Below, one piece after another: positions 7,901 through 14,940 of a stretch of 32,159 nucleotides of DNA. Origin of the DNA: Flavobacterium sp. Its GTDB lineage: Bacteria > Bacteroidota > Bacteroidia > Flavobacteriales > Flavobacteriaceae. Position 1 is the first letter of the stretch. Every line of letters starts with the position of its first letter. The notes under the pieces were generated by a model. The model did not search any database and was not told where the DNA came from. It saw only the letters and a list, made by a program, of their open reading frames with translations. The position numbers were made by a program, and so were the translations under genes. The stretch lies in NCBI GenBank assembly GCA_016787805.1, contig JAEUTY010000002.1:1-32159 (forward strand), written 5' to 3'.

Positions 7901-8692
7901 AGTTGCTCCTGAATTTGTAATATTAGAAACAGTTAAATTAGTTGGAGCCAAACAACTATTTGAAGTGGTAACAATGGTAACTGGATAGGACCATAAGCTA
8001 TCTTCATTATTTACTCCGCAAATTGCTCTAATATAGGCCATGTAAGCAACTCCTGGTGTTAATCCAGTAACTGTATACGGATTGTTGGTTGTAAGCGTTC
8101 CAACTGAAGTTGAAGAAGGAGCTGGGCTTCCTGCGGGAAGTACAATTACTTCCCATTGAGTTGCATTACCAGATTCTACCCAACCTATTGTTGCAGAGGT
8201 TCCAGTAAAATCAGTAGCAAAAATATTGTTTGGAGCAGGACAAAATCCTACAGATCCACAGGTAACTTCGGCAACCCAACCTGCTTTTACAACTGAACCA
8301 TCACTTCTAAATCGGAAGGTTAAACAGCCACTTGGATCTGAAGATGTAAATGATCCAGGATTTACAGTTCCCCAAAATGCTCCAGGAAGCGAACCAGGAA
8401 TATTTCCTGCGCCATTAGAACTTGAGATTTGAGGCGAACTAGTAGATGTTCCATTGTAAATATAAAGACCATCATAATTGGCTTCGAGGTCGAATGAGGT
8501 AAAAGTAACTGTTACTACTTCTCCTGGATTATTAGGACAAATAGTCACAGTGTAATCTGCATTATTTGAATAATTAGCATTGGGCCCTTCAGGGTCAGTA
8601 AAGATTTGACCACAACCCGTTACCTGTCCATTTACTGAAAAAATAGACATAAGCATGGTGGCGAAAATCGCAATTAGTAATTTCTTTTTCAT
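4973..8692 (-). CDS. T9SS-secreted multidomain protein with CUB and fibronectin type III repeats
   Basis: A 1239-residue exported protein. Residues 1-22 are a signal peptide ending in SVNG-Q. Three CUB-like domains (about 27-145, 345-463 and 659-778) share the marks WDGLYVYDGN, PGAFWGTTIPGPFTS and GCLTFRFRSD. Between them lie two pairs of fibronectin type III modules (151-243 and 247-336; 469-558 and 562-652), giving CUB-FN3-FN3-CUB-FN3-FN3-CUB. A Cna-B/SdrD-like module follows (about 782-880), then a DUF11/DUF7619-type region (SYDPNDK, FDFNPAIVTNTF). The last 80 residues (FGMYPNPAS...GVYMVEITTENG...KKLVVK) are a type A T9SS sorting domain, so the protein should cross the outer membrane and be released or anchored at the surface. 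No catalytic domain is visible; adhesion or matrix binding is likely but inferred. It has its own promoter and terminator. Confidence 0.9.
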   Translation of the reverse strand: MKKKLLIAIFATMLMSIFSVNGQVTGCGQIFTDPEGPNANYSNNADYTVTICPNNPGEVVTVTFTSFDLEANYDGLYIYNGTSTSSPQISSSNGAGNIPGSLPGAFWGTVNPGSFTSSDPSGCLTFRFRSDGSVVKAGWVAEVTCGSVGFCPAPNNIFATDFTGTSATIGWVESGNATQWEVIVLPAGSPAPSSTSVGTLTTNNPYTVTGLTPGVAYMAYIRAICGVNNEDSLWSYPVTIVTTSNSCLAPTNLTVSNITNSGATLNWAMNAATQWEVVVLPSNGGLPTPNTTGTVVTTNSFTASGLNANTAYNFFIRSICTNGVSNWTNGTYFLTAQNTIIPPTCGELFLDNGGANANYVNNSDNTYVICPTNSGDVVTVTFNSFDVEAIWDGLYVYDGNSISAPQISSGNNGNSIPGGVPGAFWGTTIPGPFTSTSTDGCLTFRFRSDNVINKAGWSASVTCEPAPTCPKPTFVVVTAITATSAVVGWTSSSNATSWEVLVLPCGTTPTATSTGTVVNSSPFTLANLTSATCYNVFVRAICSATDISNWSTAATFTTLVTCPNPVQAYTSNITSDSITLNWFEQGSATAWEVIMVPCGAPAPSASDTGTTVSSNSYVFNSLNPMTCYSFYVRSICSTTDSSTWTGPLTASTTSLPPVCGGNFVDPAGASANYANNTDSTVTICPSNPGELVTVTFTSFNTEAHWDGLFVYDGNSTNAPQIASSNGTGNAALANMSGAFWGTTIPGPFTSSSPDGCLTFRFISDSSVVQAGWTANVTCTPDADKIILIAFVDSNNNGTKEADEIAFSNGSFVYDMNNSGTPMTGYSPTGQYAIYDTNPANSYDISYQLQSSYAPYYSAGTTSYSNITIPVGSLYQILYFPITVTQGYNDVTVSIVSQNPPPRPGFTYTNKIVYRNLGLTPTSGTLTFVKGAAVTITNISQTGTTATTDGFTYAFTNLAPNETRYIYVTMLVPTIPTVALGDLITNSATISAPADDIDLENNSFSITQTIVGSYDPNDKMESHGGRIFINDYDANDYLFYTIRFQNEGTANAEFVIINDVLDAQIDESSIQMVNASHNYVMTRMNNQISWEFRNINLVPKSVNEPESVGYVLFKVKLKPGIEVGDIVPNTANIFFDFNPAIVTNTFNTEFVAPLSTTTFADGNFGMYPNPASTTIQVSLENANDKLDKISIYDVMGKLIQTVNTDVNNQTIDVSAFTKGVYMVEITTENGLKTTKKLVVK

Positions 8693-8715
8693 ATTATTAT
8701 TTTTTTTGGTTTACT

Positions 8716-8746
8716 CAAAAGTACATTGATTTTAAATAACTTACAA
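8716..8746 (-). promoter_or_regulatory. Bacteroidota-type promoter of the CUB/FN3 cargo gene
   Basis: On the - strand, TTG (8744-8746) is followed after 20 nt by TACTTTTG (8716-8723), an exact TANNTTTG match with near-ideal spacing. The box ends 23 nt upstream of the ATG. Confidence 0.75.
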
Positions 8747-8839
8747 TAGTTTTCGTTGTGAATTTTAGCTTTTGTTTAACCTTTTAAATAAAAAAACCTT
8801 AAAAATAGAGGCTTTGAATAATTTTTAAAAATTAATAAT

Positions 8840-8906
8840 TTATTCTTTGATTAGTTTTTTGTCAGTTTCAATCCATTTTGTGTGATAATTTCTACAAAAA
8901 TATTAT
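8840..8906 (-). pseudogene. Remnant of a T9SS C-terminal sorting domain
   Basis: The - strand reads YNIFVEIITQNGLKLTKN and then a stop. One extra base in the A6 run would give KKLIKE and a TAA at 8840-8842. This closely matches the end of the neighbouring cargo protein (YMVEITTENGLKTTKKLVVK) and of T9SS type A sorting domains generally. The DNA is alike too, sharing GATAATTTCTAC / CGTAATTTCTAC. Only about 24 codons remain, with no start and a frameshift. It is bounded by the flavoprotein stop on one side and the cargo-gene promoter on the other. It is best read as the tail of a deleted or duplicated T9SS cargo gene. Confidence 0.6.
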
Positions 8907-8913
8907 ATTAAAA

Positions 8914-10128
8914 TTAAAGGCTAAATGTTTCTGCAATAAGAAACCCGCCAGTCCAAGCATTTTGAAAATTGAACCCGCCAGTAATGGCGTCAATATTGAC
9001 GATTTCTCCAGCAAAATAAAGGTTTGAATGCAATTTGCTTTCCATCGTTTTGAAGTTAATCTCTTTCAAATCGATGCCGCCAGCTGTGACAAATTCTTCT
9101 TTAAAAGTGCTTTTACCATTCACCTGAAATTCACCACAAGTAAGCTGAATGGCTAAATCATGGACTTGTTTTTTACTCAAATCAGCCCATTTGGTTTCGA
9201 CTGAAATGTGAGCCGCTACAACCAATTGTTCCCACAAACGATTGGGCAAATCAAAAGGCGATTTTTTACTCACATTTTTCTTAGCATGCTCTATTTTGAG
9301 CTCTTTGAGTCGCTCTTCGGCTTCTTCTAAATGTACATCATTCAACCAATTGACTTGGATGACAAATTGGTAGTTTTTTTGATGCAACTCTATAGCGCCC
9401 CAAGCTGAAAGACGCAAAATTCCTGGCCCGCTCATTCCCCAATGCGTAATCAATAAAGGTCCAGATGCCGATAATTTTGAGTTTTTGACTTTAACAGAAG
9501 CCAATGCTGAAACACCCATCAAATTGTTGATGCGTTTGTCTTTGATGTTGAAAGTAAACAACGAAGGCACAGGAGCAACAATAGTATGACCGATTTGAGC
9601 TAGTAAATCCCATATTTTTGGATTGCTACCTGTGGTCATGATGAGTTTTGAACAGCGATAGGTGTCGTTTTGGGTTTCGATTTTCCAATAATCATCACCT
9701 TTGTAAATCGATTGCACACTTTGACTCGTTAGTACATCAATTTTGAGTTTTTGTGTGGCATTCATGAAGCAATCAATGATAGTTTGCGATGTATCAGAAA
9801 CAGGAAACATACGTCCATCATCTTCAATTTTCAATTCAACACCATGCTTTTCAAACCATTCTATCGTGTCACCCGAGCAAAATTGGTGAAAAGGGCCACG
9901 CAATTCTTTTTCCCCACGAGGGTAAAATTTTACTAAATCGTTAGGAATAAAACACGCGTGAGTTACATTGCAGCGTCCGCCACCCGAAATACGGACTTTT
10001 TCTAAAACTGATTTTCCACGTTCTACAATGACAATGCGAAATTTCGGATTTTTTTCAGCAATGTTAATAGCCGTAAAAAAACCAGCAGCACCGCCACCAA
10101 CAATAATAATGTCGTAGTTTGAATTCAT
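8914..10128 (-). CDS. HI0933/YhiN-type NAD(P)/FAD-dependent oxidoreductase (BaiN/RdsA family)
   Basis: A 404-residue soluble flavoprotein. The N-terminal YDIIIVGGGAAGFFTAINIA (residues 5-24) is a Rossmann FAD-binding motif. VRISGGGRCNVTHA (around 46-59) is the family signature. LYFAGEIVNIDAITGGFNFQNAWTGG near the C-terminus is the second FAD-contact region. Members are predicted reductases; BaiN acts on bile-acid intermediates in gut bacteria, but the substrate of environmental homologues is unknown. The start codon overlaps the stop of the upstream GDPD gene by 4 nt (10125-10128), so the two are probably translationally coupled. Nothing suggests a link to the starch genes. Confidence 0.9.
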   Translation of the reverse strand: MNSNYDIIIVGGGAAGFFTAINIAEKNPKFRIVIVERGKSVLEKVRISGGGRCNVTHACFIPNDLVKFYPRGEKELRGPFHQFCSGDTIEWFEKHGVELKIEDDGRMFPVSDTSQTIIDCFMNATQKLKIDVLTSQSVQSIYKGDDYWKIETQNDTYRCSKLIMTTGSNPKIWDLLAQIGHTIVAPVPSLFTFNIKDKRINNLMGVSALASVKVKNSKLSASGPLLITHWGMSGPGILRLSAWGAIELHQKNYQFVIQVNWLNDVHLEEAEERLKELKIEHAKKNVSKKSPFDLPNRLWEQLVVAAHISVETKWADLSKKQVHDLAIQLTCGEFQVNGKSTFKEEFVTAGGIDLKEINFKTMESKLHSNLYFAGEIVNIDAITGGFNFQNAWTGGFLIAETFSL

Positions 10129-10784
10129 ATTCGATCAGGAAAATCAGAAATTATACCTTTTACATACAGTGATTTGACAAATTTTATATCTTCCTCATTA
10201 TTTACTGTCCAAGGAAAAACTTTAAATCCGTTTTGTTGCCACAAAGCTACAGTTTCTTGGTCAATCAATTCAAAAAAAGGATTAATCGAAAAGGCATTGA
10301 TTTTTTTGGCAAATTCAAACACTTCTGAAGTTAATTTTTCAGTTAAAACTCCAAGGCTAATAGATGGATTAAGTTGAGCAATCGTTTCTAAAACATTCCA
10401 ATCAAAGCTCGAAACTTGAAATAAATTGTAGTTCCAGCCTAAGTTTAAAATTGCATCTTCGATGAGTTGAATGACTTTTTTTGTTGCTTTTTTATTTTTA
10501 ATTTCGATGTTAATGAAGCATCTTTGATTCACCAATTGGATTACTTCTTCTAAGGTGGGAATGCCTAATTTTTGCAATTCAGAAGCTGTCCAATCTTTGA
10601 CTTTTCCAGTTTTTGTTGTTGTGCGGTCGATGGTTTCATCGTGAATTACCATGACTTGATTGTCGGCACTTAAATGTACATCGAGTTCAATGCCATCCAC
10701 ATTCAAATCGATTGCTTTCTCAAAAGAGGCAATGGTGTTTTCGGGAACATATCCTTTGGCGCCGCGATGACCGATTTTTTGCAT
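10125..10784 (-). CDS. Glycerophosphodiester phosphodiesterase family protein
   Basis: A 219-residue TIM-barrel phosphodiesterase without a signal peptide, so cytoplasmic. Family members hydrolyse glycerophosphodiesters to glycerol 3-phosphate and an alcohol. The catalytic and metal residues are visible: His6-Arg7 (GHRG), Glu15 (PENT), Glu33 and Asp35 (GIELDVH), and His48 (VIHDE). The C-terminal VFPWTVNNEED matches the conserved WTVN motif. ATG at 10784 is the start; the frame upstream opens only with TTG at 10790. The 57-nt gap to the upstream amylase gene contains that gene's terminator, so this pair is likely transcribed separately or by read-through. It overlaps the following flavoprotein gene by 4 nt. 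Confidence 0.92.
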   Translation of the reverse strand: MQKIGHRGAKGYVPENTIASFEKAIDLNVDGIELDVHLSADNQVMVIHDETIDRTTTKTGKVKDWTASELQKLGIPTLEEVIQLVNQRCFINIEIKNKKATKKVIQLIEDAILNLGWNYNLFQVSSFDWNVLETIAQLNPSISLGVLTEKLTSEVFEFAKKINAFSINPFFELIDQETVALWQQNGFKVFPWTVNNEEDIKFVKSLYVKGIISDFPDRI

Positions 10785-10795
10785 AGTCAAAAATA

Positions 10796-10824
10796 AAAAA
10801 CGTCCCGATTAGCGAGACGTTTTT
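10796..10824 (-). terminator. Terminator closing the leftward maltodextrin operon
   Basis: AAAAACGTC (10796-10804) pairs with GACGTTTTT (10816-10824) around an 11-nt loop. Read leftward, the stem is followed by a T-tract, placed 18 nt beyond the stop of the GH13 lipoprotein gene. The right side also has five T's, so it could work in both directions. Confidence 0.88.
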
Positions 10825-10841
10825 GTATGTAAATATGAATT

Positions 10842-12488
10842 TTATTTTTTTTCTTCCAAAAGTAGAATAGAATAATCTGTATTTAAACTCACTTTTCCAT
10901 CACTCACAACGGTTTCTGTATTCGAATAAACATCCATGATTTTGGTACCATTTTCAAAAATAGTTCCTACTGAAATTTCTTTTTTTCCTAAAGGTAAATC
11001 CAATCCAACGACCACTTTATCTTCTTTATAAACGCGACAGAATACATAAGGTGCATCCGAAATTTTAGTGTGAATTCCTGCGCCCACCGCAGGATGATTT
11101 TTTCTGAAATTACCCAATTGTTGGTAATGGTACAACAGTTTGTAAGCGTTTTTATTGTAGGTGAGCTCTTTCCAATTCATCATCGAGCGCAACCCCGCAT
11201 CGCCTTTTGTTCCTTCCACTTCAAGCGGACGCGCCAACTCGTCGCCGTAATAAATTTGAGCAATTCCTGGAGCCAATAGCAATTTGATTCCAGCTTCAAA
11301 CGTTTTTTCTCTTTTTTTGTCAAACGGCCAACTATCATCGTGCGAACTCAAGTAATTCATCACCGTGTATCCTTTTAAATCGTTTTGTAGCACATTCGAA
11401 TAATACGAAAACAATTCTTCATATGACTTATTGGCATCACCTTTAAAATCGAAATTGATTAAACCTTGAAAACCATTTTCAAAGTAGTTGACTTTTTTAT
11501 CACCATAATCGTAGACTTGTTTTCCATGCAATCCATAGCCATAAACCTCGCCAACTATGAAAAACTTATTTTGGTCTAACACTTTGGCAGGATTGTTTTT
11601 CTTGTATTCTTCAAACGTCATTTGGCATACTTTGCCAAAATCAAACCAAACGTCTTCTGTAGTATGTTTTACAGTGTCTACACGATACGCATCAATCCCA
11701 AAATCAGTGATATAATCGGCCAACCATTTCATAATATAATATTTGGGTGCTCTTGGATAACCCGTTTTTTCAAAAAAAGCATCCAATTCGGCAATTTCTT
11801 GTTCATAACGACCTTCTTTTTTCCACTTTTCCACCAACAAATCGGGCAATGCTACATTTTGATTGCTTTCGGTTTTGACGTCAAAAAGACCAGTCACTAG
11901 GGTGCAATTAATATTGCTGTCGTAGCTATTGTAGGCGCAATTTGGTGATGAGCGTACCCAATCGTCAGGGTATTTTTTGTCCAATTCGGTAGCGTGTCCA
12001 GTATGATTAATTACGGCATCGAGCATAATTCGAATGCCTTTAGCGTGTGCTTTTTCAACCAATTCGGACAAATCTTCTTTGGTACCATAACTTGGGTCAA
12101 GAGTCGTCCAATCTTTTGCCCAATAACCATGAAAACCATAAGTATTTCCTGTTCCTTCATCAACTGCACCATGAATTTGCTCTACTACTGGCGTCATCCA
12201 AATGGCTGTGATTCCTAAATCGGTAAAATAACCTTCGTCCAATTTTTGAATCACGCCACTAATATCGCCACCTTCAAATCCGCGCAATTTTCCTGTGGGT
12301 TTGTCTCTTTTGATAATAGCATCGTTATTGGGATTTCCGTTCAAAAAACGATCGGTCAATAAAAAATAAACATTGGCATTTTCCCAAACAAAAGGTGTTT
12401 TGGTTTCTGTTTGAGCGATTGTTTTTTTTGCAGAATTACAACTCAATAACAAAAATGAAGCTGTGAGTAGTAGATAAATTTTATTCAT
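10842..12488 (-). CDS. GH13 alpha-amylase-type glycosidase, lipoprotein
   Basis: A 548-residue alpha-glucan hydrolase. Residues 1-17 end in FLLLSC, a lipobox, with Cys17 as the lipidated residue. The GH13 regions are intact: DAVINH (157-162), GIDAYRVDTVKH with nucleophile Asp271, IVGEVYG with acid/base Glu314, and SSHDDS with Asp384. ANVYFLLTDRFLNGNP is the typical start of the barrel. After Cys17 the sequence is NSAKK, with no acidic cluster like those used as surface-export signals in Bacteroidota lipoproteins, so it more likely faces the periplasm than the cell surface. It is the last gene of the leftward operon; its ATG follows the GH31 stop with no intervening base. It may cut imported maltodextrins, but the exact specificity is not readable from sequence. 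Confidence 0.92.
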   Translation of the reverse strand: MNKIYLLLTASFLLLSCNSAKKTIAQTETKTPFVWENANVYFLLTDRFLNGNPNNDAIIKRDKPTGKLRGFEGGDISGVIQKLDEGYFTDLGITAIWMTPVVEQIHGAVDEGTGNTYGFHGYWAKDWTTLDPSYGTKEDLSELVEKAHAKGIRIMLDAVINHTGHATELDKKYPDDWVRSSPNCAYNSYDSNINCTLVTGLFDVKTESNQNVALPDLLVEKWKKEGRYEQEIAELDAFFEKTGYPRAPKYYIMKWLADYITDFGIDAYRVDTVKHTTEDVWFDFGKVCQMTFEEYKKNNPAKVLDQNKFFIVGEVYGYGLHGKQVYDYGDKKVNYFENGFQGLINFDFKGDANKSYEELFSYYSNVLQNDLKGYTVMNYLSSHDDSWPFDKKREKTFEAGIKLLLAPGIAQIYYGDELARPLEVEGTKGDAGLRSMMNWKELTYNKNAYKLLYHYQQLGNFRKNHPAVGAGIHTKISDAPYVFCRVYKEDKVVVGLDLPLGKKEISVGTIFENGTKIMDVYSNTETVVSDGKVSLNTDYSILLLEEKK

Positions 12489-14855
12489 TTAGTATTCAAT
12501 TTTAATTTCTGGTGATGTTGATGCAGTCCAAGTGAATGGAATGACAACAAATTCAGAATCGTTATTTAGCGCGATTTCTTTTCCGTTCAAAAATAGTCGT
12601 TTGGGTTGTAGATTATGAAGCGCTAGGTTTATATTTTTAGTTTCAGATGTGAAATTTTTGCCGACTGTTGAGTTGAATTTTAACGTAACAGTTTTACCCG
12701 AAACCGAACTGTTAAATAGAAGTAATTCGTAGGCTCCTTTTTCGAAAGCATTTGGTGTTTCGCCATTGTCATGGTACAATTGCCCGGATGAATTAGCTAC
12801 ACTTTCATCAAAATAATAGTGTAAGTCAATGTTTTTTAACGAATAAGAAGTTGTGTTTTGTATGGTTTTAATCATCGGAACAAAACTACCACCACGAACA
12901 AAAACTGGGATATTGTTTTCATTCACAACTACTTTTTGAGTTGAACCAGCGTTGTATTTTTTATCAGAGTAAAAATCAAACCAATTGTTGCTTTTAGGAA
13001 AATATATTTCGGTTGAGGTAATCCCAGCTTTTGTAATCGGTTTGATTAAAAAAGCATTTCCCCAAAGGTAACTTTCGTTTTCATTTTGCAATTTAGAATT
13101 GGAAGGTTCTTCAAAAAACAACGGGCGCATCAATGGTGTTCCTTTGTTGCTATTTTCAAAAGCAATAGTGTAATTGTATGGCATTAATTGGTAACGCAAT
13201 TCCACTGATTTTTTGGCTTTGGCTTTGGTTATGATGTCTTTTCGCGCCACTTCAGAAGCTACTTCTTCTTGCGCATGTGGGCGAAAAATAGGTTGAAAAA
13301 CACCATATTGCAACCAACGCAAGTACAATTCGTTGTCAAAATAATCACCAGCAAATCCGCCTAAATCGCTGTGCATATACGCCATTCCTTGCATTCCCAT
13401 TTGTAAGGCAATTTCCATTTGACTTTGCAACCCGCCCCAACTGCGCGAAACGTCGCCGCTCCACGGAATCATGCCAAATCGTTGCGAACCAGAATAACCA
13501 GCGCGCATTAGAATAAATGGCCGTTGATTTGGGAAGTCCTTTTGGTAACCTTCAGCCACTAATTTGGCCCAATTGTGACCATAAATGTTGTGTACTTCAT
13601 CGGCTTTACCACCATAAGTTCGGGCTTTGGATGGAAAAACTTCGGGTTCGCCCAAATCGCCCCACCAACCACCAACGCCTTGGTTGACTAGGTTTTTATA
13701 GACGTTCCAAAACCAATCTTTGCCTTCGGGTTTAAAAATGTCAACGATTCCCGTGTTACCAAAGTAAAAATCCCAAGTCGCAGGTTGGCCATTGTCGAGA
13801 GTTGCTAATACTTTTTTGTCAACCGTTTCTTGCCATTTGGAGGAAGTTGTTAAGATAAAAGGTTCAGTAATTAGAACAGTTTTTACGCCTTTAGCTGTCA
13901 AATCGGCCATCATTTTTTCAGGGTTTGGAAAATTATCTTTGTCCCATTCTAAGTTGCCCATGGTGCCTTTTACAGATTTTCCAAACCAATACAAATCAAG
14001 GATAATTGCATCAACTGGAATTTTGTTTTCTTCAAATTTCCGTATGGTATTGTTGACTTCATCTTGATTGTGATAACCAAATCGCGACGAAAAATTACCA
14101 AACGCCCAGCGTGGAGGCAAAGGTTGTTTTCCTGTTAAATCAGTATAATTTTGAATAAGTCTTTCCCACGAATTGCCCACAATTACTTGGTAGGTTTTGC
14201 GACCAGAAATGGTTTCATAAGCGAATGTATTGTCTTTTTTTGAATCCAAATCCAGATAGCCAATAGCAGCATTATCAAAATGTACGGCAAATTGTTTGGA
14301 CGATAAAACTAATGGAATACAGAAGTTCATCAATTCGGCTCGGGTTTCATAACCGTAGTGTGCACGATTGTAGAGTTGTAAACGATTGCCACGTCGGTTC
14401 ATGCCCAAAACGCGAGCACCACCACCAAACAAAACATCATCAGCGCCAATGTTAAAATTCAAGACTTCGGTTGAGTCTTTTTTGGTGTAACCGTTTTTTT
14501 CAGCTAATAAAAATGAGCCTTTAGAATCGGTGTACTGAATTTGAAAAGGAGCTAAGTTAATGTTTACTTTAAGTGCGTTTGTATTTAAAGATAAATTGGT
14601 TTTTGATTTGGAAAATTTAATTTTCACCTTTTCAGGTTGTTTGACGACAGCATGTGAATTCGGATTGAATTGTTCTCCGTTTGGAATAAACGAAGTTTCT
14701 ACTATTTCGTTCGAATAGGGTAAAATGCGGTAATGGCCATCAGAGGTTTTAATTTCCAATACATTGTTTTTCCAAGTATGGGAAAGGTATTTTCGGTTGG
14801 CGTTTTGTGCCAATGAAATGGTGGTTACGAATAACAGGATAAATATCTTTTTCAT
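12489..14855 (-). CDS. GH31 alpha-glucosidase (SusB-role enzyme)
   Basis: A 788-residue exported glycoside hydrolase. The signal peptide is MKKIFILLFVTTISLAQ. The catalytic domain carries ILDLYWFGK, the nucleophile Asp400 in GGWWGDLGEPE, and the acid/base Asp468 in WSGDVSRSW. FRPHAQEE and the C-terminal beta domains complete the family length. Retaining GH31 alpha-glucosidases release glucose from non-reducing ends of malto-oligosaccharides, here most likely in the periplasm. I chose ATG 14855 because the longer frame (from 14936) runs through the structured repeat at 14868-14934 and would bury the signal peptide. The canonical Bacteroides Sus locus fills this role with a GH97 enzyme (SusB), so this is a family replacement. 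Confidence 0.93.
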   Translation of the reverse strand: MKKIFILLFVTTISLAQNANRKYLSHTWKNNVLEIKTSDGHYRILPYSNEIVETSFIPNGEQFNPNSHAVVKQPEKVKIKFSKSKTNLSLNTNALKVNINLAPFQIQYTDSKGSFLLAEKNGYTKKDSTEVLNFNIGADDVLFGGGARVLGMNRRGNRLQLYNRAHYGYETRAELMNFCIPLVLSSKQFAVHFDNAAIGYLDLDSKKDNTFAYETISGRKTYQVIVGNSWERLIQNYTDLTGKQPLPPRWAFGNFSSRFGYHNQDEVNNTIRKFEENKIPVDAIILDLYWFGKSVKGTMGNLEWDKDNFPNPEKMMADLTAKGVKTVLITEPFILTTSSKWQETVDKKVLATLDNGQPATWDFYFGNTGIVDIFKPEGKDWFWNVYKNLVNQGVGGWWGDLGEPEVFPSKARTYGGKADEVHNIYGHNWAKLVAEGYQKDFPNQRPFILMRAGYSGSQRFGMIPWSGDVSRSWGGLQSQMEIALQMGMQGMAYMHSDLGGFAGDYFDNELYLRWLQYGVFQPIFRPHAQEEVASEVARKDIITKAKAKKSVELRYQLMPYNYTIAFENSNKGTPLMRPLFFEEPSNSKLQNENESYLWGNAFLIKPITKAGITSTEIYFPKSNNWFDFYSDKKYNAGSTQKVVVNENNIPVFVRGGSFVPMIKTIQNTTSYSLKNIDLHYYFDESVANSSGQLYHDNGETPNAFEKGAYELLLFNSSVSGKTVTLKFNSTVGKNFTSETKNINLALHNLQPKRLFLNGKEIALNNDSEFVVIPFTWTASTSPEIKIEY

Positions 14856-14867
14856 CAAGGTTTTATT

Positions 14868-14934
14868 TAGCCCCGATAGAGCCGGTATCCTCGTAACGCA
14901 GTGGAGAGATAAAGGCGAAAGCGGGAATAGCTTC
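14868..14934 (+). repeat. AGCCCCGAT...AGCGGGA structured element within the operon
   Basis: The + strand begins TAGCCCCGATAGAGCCGG and ends GCGAAAGCGGGAATAGCTTC. The ends can form an outer helix (AGC+CCCG with CGGG+GCT), and TATCCTC...GAGAGATA can form an inner one. It occupies almost all of the 85 bases between the SusA-like gene and the GH31 gene. A diverged copy is at 837-926. I recall this as a common flavobacterial intergenic sequence, possibly Flavo-1 RNA; this is unverified, and the functional strand is unknown. Confidence 0.6.
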
Positions 14935-14940
14935 AAAAAA

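Noticed and set aside
14856-14936. N-terminal extension of the GH31 enzyme
   Set aside because: The 27 extra codons run through the structured repeat and would place the signal peptide internally.
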